From Novosphingobium fuchskuhlense (GTDB taxonomy: Bacteria; Pseudomonadota; Alphaproteobacteria; Sphingomonadales; Sphingomonadaceae), in NCBI RefSeq assembly GCF_001519075.1, contig NZ_KQ954244.1, forward strand, positions 513,934-577,933: DNA of 64,000 nucleotides. The letters run 5' to 3'. The notes beneath the pieces are model-generated. The model saw only the letters and a program-made list of their open reading frames with translations, was not told the origin of the DNA and did not search any database. Made by a program: the position numbers and the translations under genes. Positions 60,107-64,000 of the stretch are shown in pieces; position 1 is the stretch's first letter, and each line of letters starts with the position of its first letter.

Positions 60107-61843
60107 ATGCCCTTTTCCCAGCTCCCCCCCGCCCTCGGCTCCGCCGTGGCAGCTCGCGGCTATGCCGCGCCCACTCCGGTCCAGGCCGCCGTCCTCGAAG
60201 CGGAAGCACATGGCCGCGATCTCGTGGTCTCGGCCCAGACAGGCTCGGGCAAGACGGTCGCCTTCGGCCTTGCCATGGCCGCCGAACTCCTTGCCGGTGA
60301 AGACCGCATGGGCCCCGCCGGTGCGCCGCTCGCGCTGGTCATCGCCCCCACCCGCGAACTCGCGCTGCAGGTCAGCCGCGAGCTGGAATGGCTCTACGAA
60401 CAGACCGGCGCGCGCATCGCCACCTGCGTCGGCGGCATGGATGCCTCGCGCGAACGCCGTGCGCTCGGCTACGGCACGCATATCGTTGTCGGCACCCCCG
60501 GGCGCCTGCGTGATCACCTCGAACGCGGCGCGCTCCAGCTCTCCGCACTGCGCGTCGCCGTGCTCGACGAGGCCGACGAAATGCTCGACATGGGCTTTCG
60601 CGAAGACCTTGAGGCCATTCTCGACGCAACGCCGGACGAGCGCCGCACGATGCTGTTCTCGGCAACGATGCCTGCGCCGATCGTCGCGCTGGCCCGCCGT
60701 TACCAGAACAACGCTCTGCGTATCTCGACCGTTTCCGAAGAGCGCGGCCACGGCGATATCGACTATCAGGCGATGGCTGTCGCGCCCGCCGATATCGAGC
60801 ACGCCGTCGTCAACCTTCTGCGCTTCCACGAGGCGGAGACAGCGATGCTGTTCTGCGCCACGCGCGACAATGTGCGCCGCCTCCACGCCAGCCTGACCGA
60901 GCGCGGGTTTGCGGTTGTCGCCCTGTCAGGCGAACACAGCCAGAGCGAGCGCAACCATGCGCTGCAGGCCCTGCGCGATCGCCGTGCGCGGGTGTGCGTT
61001 GCCACCGACGTCGCCGCGCGCGGAATCGACCTGCCTTCCTTAAGCCTTGTCGTCCACGTTGAGATTCCGCGCGATGCCGAAACGCTGCAGCACCGTTCGG
61101 GCCGCACCGGGCGCGCGGGCAAGAAAGGCACAGCCGTGCTGATTGTGCCCTATCCGCGCCGCAAGCGCGTCGAGGCCATGCTACGCGGCGCGCGCATCCC
61201 GGCGCAGTGGGTGCCGGCACCGTCCGCGGCCGATATCCGCGCCGCCGACAATGACCGGATGATGGCGGCACTCCTCGCGCCTGTCGAAGCAAGCGAGGAA
61301 GACCGCGCGCTCGCCGCCCGGCTGCTGGCCGAACGCAGCCCCGAGGACATTGCTGCTGCGCTCGTGCAGGTCCACCGCGCCCGACTGCCCGAACCCGAAG
61401 ATCTGCTGAGCGGTAACGATGCCGGCCCGCCCGCGCAGCGCGAGCCACGCGCCGGGTTTGAGCAGAGCACCTGGATGCGGCTCAACTTCGGGCGCAATCA
61501 GAACGCCGATCCGCGCTGGATCCTGCCGCTGCTGTGCCGCCGGGGCCATGTCAGCCGCAGCGAGATCGGCGCGATCCGCATCACGGCGCAGGAAACGCTG
61601 TTCGAAGTGCCCACCGCGATTGCGGCGCGCTTCATGGATGCCGTGCGCCGCACCGCCGAGGAAGCCGACGAGTTCGAGATCATGCCGATGGATGGTGCCG
61701 CGCGTGATGACGCACGCCGGCATCGCCGCGAAGGCAAGCCGAACCACGCGCCCAAGCCCTATCGTCAGACCGGGCGGCCGGAAGCGCCGAAGAAGCCGCA
61801 CCGCAAGGGAACGTGGCGGGCCAAGCCGGACCGCGCGAAGTAG
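60107..61843 (+). CDS. DEAD-box RNA helicase with DbpA-like RNA-binding tail
   Basis: A 578-residue helicase with AQTGSGKT, PTREL, TPGRLRD, DEADEM, SAT, TDVAARGIDL and HRSGRTGRAG motifs. Beyond residue 440 lies a folded RNA-binding module resembling the DbpA RBD (WMRLNFGRNQNADPRWILP, IGAIRITAQETLFEVP), then a basic Lys/Arg tail. This contrasts with the first helicase (7561-9117), whose tail is Gly/Arg-rich and unstructured. DbpA-type enzymes act in 50S ribosome assembly by binding 23S rRNA. CsdA/DeaD is the alternative. Confidence 0.93.
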   Translation: MPFSQLPPALGSAVAARGYAAPTPVQAAVLEAEAHGRDLVVSAQTGSGKTVAFGLAMAAELLAGEDRMGPAGAPLALVIAPTRELALQVSRELEWLYEQTGARIATCVGGMDASRERRALGYGTHIVVGTPGRLRDHLERGALQLSALRVAVLDEADEMLDMGFREDLEAILDATPDERRTMLFSATMPAPIVALARRYQNNALRISTVSEERGHGDIDYQAMAVAPADIEHAVVNLLRFHEAETAMLFCATRDNVRRLHASLTERGFAVVALSGEHSQSERNHALQALRDRRARVCVATDVAARGIDLPSLSLVVHVEIPRDAETLQHRSGRTGRAGKKGTAVLIVPYPRRKRVEAMLRGARIPAQWVPAPSAADIRAADNDRMMAALLAPVEASEEDRALAARLLAERSPEDIAAALVQVHRARLPEPEDLLSGNDAGPPAQREPRAGFEQSTWMRLNFGRNQNADPRWILPLLCRRGHVSRSEIGAIRITAQETLFEVPTAIAARFMDAVRRTAEEADEFEIMPMDGAARDDARRHRREGKPNHAPKPYRQTGRPEAPKKPHRKGTWRAKPDRAK

Positions 61844-61890
61844 GGAACAGGACGAGCCATGGGACAGGGCGCCGAACGGCGCGCGGTCCC

Positions 61891-62439
61891 TCAGGCCGCG
61901 TCTTCAAGCTCAACGTATTCCGGGAAGAACCGCGGCGCGCGCATCGACCAGCCCGGCGCGGTAGCAGCGGCTTCGCTGATCGACTGCAGCAGTTCCTTGC
62001 GCCGTTCCGGGCGGATGTGCGGCAGCGCCGCCGCACCGCAGAACGCACCGGGCAGCCACGGGCGCACTTCGGCGCCGAGCAGGCGCTCATAAAGAAAGCG
62101 GTAGGCCGAGAAACTTTCGAGGCGCCCTTGCGCCAGATCGAACGTGGTAACCCGCAGCAGCGGACCCATCACTGTCTCGAGATCGTCGAGACCGGCGCGA
62201 TCGACGCAGTCGGATTCATTCTTCAGCAGGCCGCGCAGCAGCTTCATGTCCTGATAGATCACGTACTGGGTGCGGATCGAGGCAGCTTCGTGTGGGCCCC
62301 GCGCCCAGCGGCGAAAGGCGTCATGGCGACCAAGGCCGACATCAAGACTGCGCCGGATATAACGCTGCTCGCATGGCGAAAAACCCGCAAACTCCCGCAT
62401 CTCGGAAAAAATGGTCTGCGCCGTCTCGGTCGTGGCCAT
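61891..62439 (-). CDS. Hypothetical protein, 182 aa
   Basis: I do not recognise this protein. It is soluble, helical and charged, with the segments FSPCEQRYIRRSLDVGLGRH and YVIYQDMKLLRGLLK, and has three isolated cysteines without a clear metal pattern. The length, the high coding content and the position between a helicase and trmB support a genuine gene. The ATG at 62439 follows a modest Shine-Dalgarno. The gene ends 47 nt after the convergent helicase stop. Confidence 0.65.
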   Translation of the reverse strand: MATTETAQTIFSEMREFAGFSPCEQRYIRRSLDVGLGRHDAFRRWARGPHEAASIRTQYVIYQDMKLLRGLLKNESDCVDRAGLDDLETVMGPLLRVTTFDLAQGRLESFSAYRFLYERLLGAEVRPWLPGAFCGAAALPHIRPERRKELLQSISEAAATAPGWSMRAPRFFPEYVELEDAA

Positions 62440-62615
62440 GGGCCCATGCTCCGCTCATCGTGCCGGACGACCCTGTTCCCGTCCGGCGGTCAGGCAGACG
62501 CTACGCCCGCTTGGTTAGGAAGAGGTTAACTGGTTAATGCGCAGCGGGGCGGGCGGCCCCGGCAAGGCATTGCAAAGCATGATCCGGCAGTGGCCGAGGC
62601 CTGGGGGCGTTGCCC

Positions 62616-63344
62616 TCAGCGGCGGCGATAACGGAAGTACCAGACCTCGTGCCCCTGCGCGCGGGCCTTGGCTTCGTAGCGCGTCTCGGGCCAGCCGCCC
62701 GGACGCTTCTGGAAATCGAGCGGCTTGTGCGCGAGCCATTCGAACTGATCGGCATGACGGCGCATGATCATCAGCGCGTGGCGCAGATAGACCGGATGGT
62801 CGGTGCCGAAGCGGAATTCGCCGCCGGGCTTCAACTTGCGCGCAATGAGATCGACCGGCCCGTCGTTCATCATCCGGCGCTTGGCGTGGCGCGCCTTGGG
62901 CCAGGGATCGGGATGCAGGAGATAGACAAACGACAGCGCGCCGTCCGGCACGCGGGCAAGAACCTCCAGCGCATCGCCGTGGTGGATGCGCACGTTGCGG
63001 ATCGGCATGCCGGTGGCGCTGCCATCCGAACCCCGCCCGCCGTCGACATGGACAAGCGCCTGCGCCACGCCGTTGAGGAACGGTTCCGCACCGATGAAAC
63101 CGTGATCGGGCAGCATGTCCGCGCGGCCCGCCATATGCTCGCCGCCACCGAAGCCGATCTCGAAGTGCAGTGCGCACGTCCGCCCGAACAGCGCCTCGGC
63201 CGTAACGGGGCCTTCTTCCGGCACTGCGATCTGCGGCAGCAGCGTATCGATCAGCGCCTGCTGGCCGGCACGCAGCGGCTTGCCCTTGGCACGGCCATAG
63301 AGACGGTTGATGGTGAGCGGATCGCCCGGCTTGTGCGCGGTCAT
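62616..63344 (-). CDS. trmB: tRNA (guanine-N7-)-methyltransferase
   Basis: A 242-residue SAM-dependent methyltransferase that adds the N7 methyl to G46 in the tRNA variable loop. The SAM-binding motif is FEIGFGGGEH, then GAEPFLNGVA and the TrmB hallmark LLHPDPWPKARHAKRRM followed by GTDHPVY. Length and order match the family. An upstream in-frame start on another frame was rejected. Confidence 0.95.
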   Translation of the reverse strand: MTAHKPGDPLTINRLYGRAKGKPLRAGQQALIDTLLPQIAVPEEGPVTAEALFGRTCALHFEIGFGGGEHMAGRADMLPDHGFIGAEPFLNGVAQALVHVDGGRGSDGSATGMPIRNVRIHHGDALEVLARVPDGALSFVYLLHPDPWPKARHAKRRMMNDGPVDLIARKLKPGGEFRFGTDHPVYLRHALMIMRRHADQFEWLAHKPLDFQKRPGGWPETRYEAKARAQGHEVWYFRYRRR

Positions 63345-63389
63345 GGTGCGGGCCTGTGGCAGCGTGCTCCTGCCGGGTCAACCGGGCAG

Positions 63390-64000
63390 TCAGAACCCGC
63401 GCTTGATCCCGATGGTCCAGCGGCGCGGCGCGCCCGGGCCCAGAAAGCGCGGCGACGCAGCACCCGGCGCCTCGGCCAGCGGCACACCCCCGATCTCGCC
63501 AAATGTGCCGAAGGTCGCGTATGCATGGCCAAGCAGGTTGCGCACTTCGGCGAACAGCACGAAATCGCGCACCAGTTCGATCCCTCCGCGCAGATCGATC
63601 AGCAGATAGCCCGGCAGAGGTGCCGCGCGGTTGGTATCGTCTCCCGCCAGCAACTGGCTCGACCGCGCTGAAAGCGTGATGCCAAGGCTGAACCGCCGCT
63701 TCGTGCCCGCATTTCCGGCATAGTCGATATTGAGGTTGGCGCTGTGCCGGGGCACGCCGGGCAACCGGTCGCTGGGGTGCACCGTGATCGCCCCATCCCC
63801 GTCAGCCGCCGGATTGCCCGGGCTGGCGATGCGCACCAGCGAACGGTTGGTCGCATCGGTGAAGGCGTAGGTGGCGCCCACAGACAGGCCGCCGCGATCG
63901 GCGGTCAACGAAAGCTCCACCCCCTGCCGCCGCGCATTGCCGAGGTTCTGAAAATAGGCCCGGCCCCGCACGCCCGAAGCGACGCGGCGGATTTCGTCCT
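63390..64000 (-). CDS. TonB-dependent receptor, C-terminal part (5' end outside window)
   Basis: The frame is open at the window edge and encodes the last strands of a TonB-dependent outer membrane receptor: NARRQGVELSL, TYAFTDATNRSL, VPRHSANLNIDYAG and the final aromatic-ended strand RRWTIGIKRGF. A LLIDLRGGIEL strand and a plug-proximal GLGHAYATFG-like piece (LLGHAYATFG) fit. The substrate (siderophore, sugar, nickel or vitamin B12) cannot be told from the C-terminus alone. Confidence 0.88.
   Translation of the reverse strand, partial: DEIRRVASGVRGRAYFQNLGNARRQGVELSLTADRGGLSVGATYAFTDATNRSLVRIASPGNPAADGDGAITVHPSDRLPGVPRHSANLNIDYAGNAGTKRRFSLGITLSARSSQLLAGDDTNRAAPLPGYLLIDLRGGIELVRDFVLFAEVRNLLGHAYATFGTFGEIGGVPLAEAPGAASPRFLGPGAPRRWTIGIKRGF

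Noticed and set aside
62526..62537. TTAA pair considered as a second CtrA site
   Set aside because: The spacer is four bases, not seven.

Overview
The window is a compact, GC-rich bacterial chromosome segment that reads as an alphaproteobacterium of the Sphingomonadales (Novosphingobium/Erythrobacter-like). Support comes from an MmcB-type repair gene behind an alphaproteobacterial GTTC-N7-GTTC LexA box, a 180-kDa-class NAD-glutamate dehydrogenase, an Rrf2-sufBCDS-sufT-sufA operon order, a CtrA-type TTAA-N7-TTAAC site, a CYP153-like P450 and a TonB-dependent receptor. No insertion sequence, prophage, CRISPR array or rRNA was seen. Genes are tightly packed and many neighbours overlap by 1-4 nt.

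Layout. 1-2.7 kb: the end of a gamma-glutamyltransferase, an acetyltransferase and a VOC protein, then tRNA-Arg(CCG). 2.9-7.3 kb: a small unknown gene, SOS-linked mmcB, a manganese exporter behind a yybP-ykoY riboswitch, a decayed alginate-export porin, a DUF1289 protein and an M20 peptidase. 7.5-11.4 kb: DEAD-box helicase, sterol-desaturase-like enzyme with DUF2141 partner, and a CitE-like lyase. 11.5-17.7 kb: PAS-like protein, esterase, an envelope group (M48-TPR protease, DsbA-like oxidoreductase, PDZ-M48 protease) and an HD-domain protein. 17.8-22.7 kb: LytS/LytR-type two-component pair, nadC, a membrane protein, RNase T2, tadA and rpmB.

22.7-38.4 kb: phytase-like esterase, Tat-type MsrB, CYP153-like P450 with its own sigma70-like promoter, an ABC-2 exporter pair, queG, a ferredoxin reductase that could serve the P450, the large glutamate dehydrogenase, a luciferase-like monooxygenase, a TPR protein and a hydrolase. 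38.5-43.5 kb: thrS with a leader hairpin, an internally duplicated unknown protein, a PilZ protein, DUF4287 and a DUF2236/MpaB-like oxygenase.

43.5-51 kb is the most unusual part: a SUF iron-sulfur operon, nearly all genes linked by 4-nt overlaps, beginning with an Rrf2 regulator whose cysteine spacing is RirA-like. Between the conserved suf genes sit four extra ORFs: two small exported proteins, an acetyltransferase-DUF559 nuclease-like fusion, and a 51-codon two-helix membrane protein with only 42% GC. Upstream lie an inverted-repeat operator, a strong terminator on the minus strand that has no annotated gene to end, and a CtrA-type box.

51.4-64 kb: pyrD, a second gamma-glutamyltransferase, a long-chain acyl-CoA synthetase, a GH13 glucosidase, an alkyl sulfatase, a second DEAD-box helicase with a DbpA-like tail, an unknown protein, trmB and the C-terminal end of a TonB-dependent receptor. 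Functional calls rest on motifs read by eye; no database search was run.
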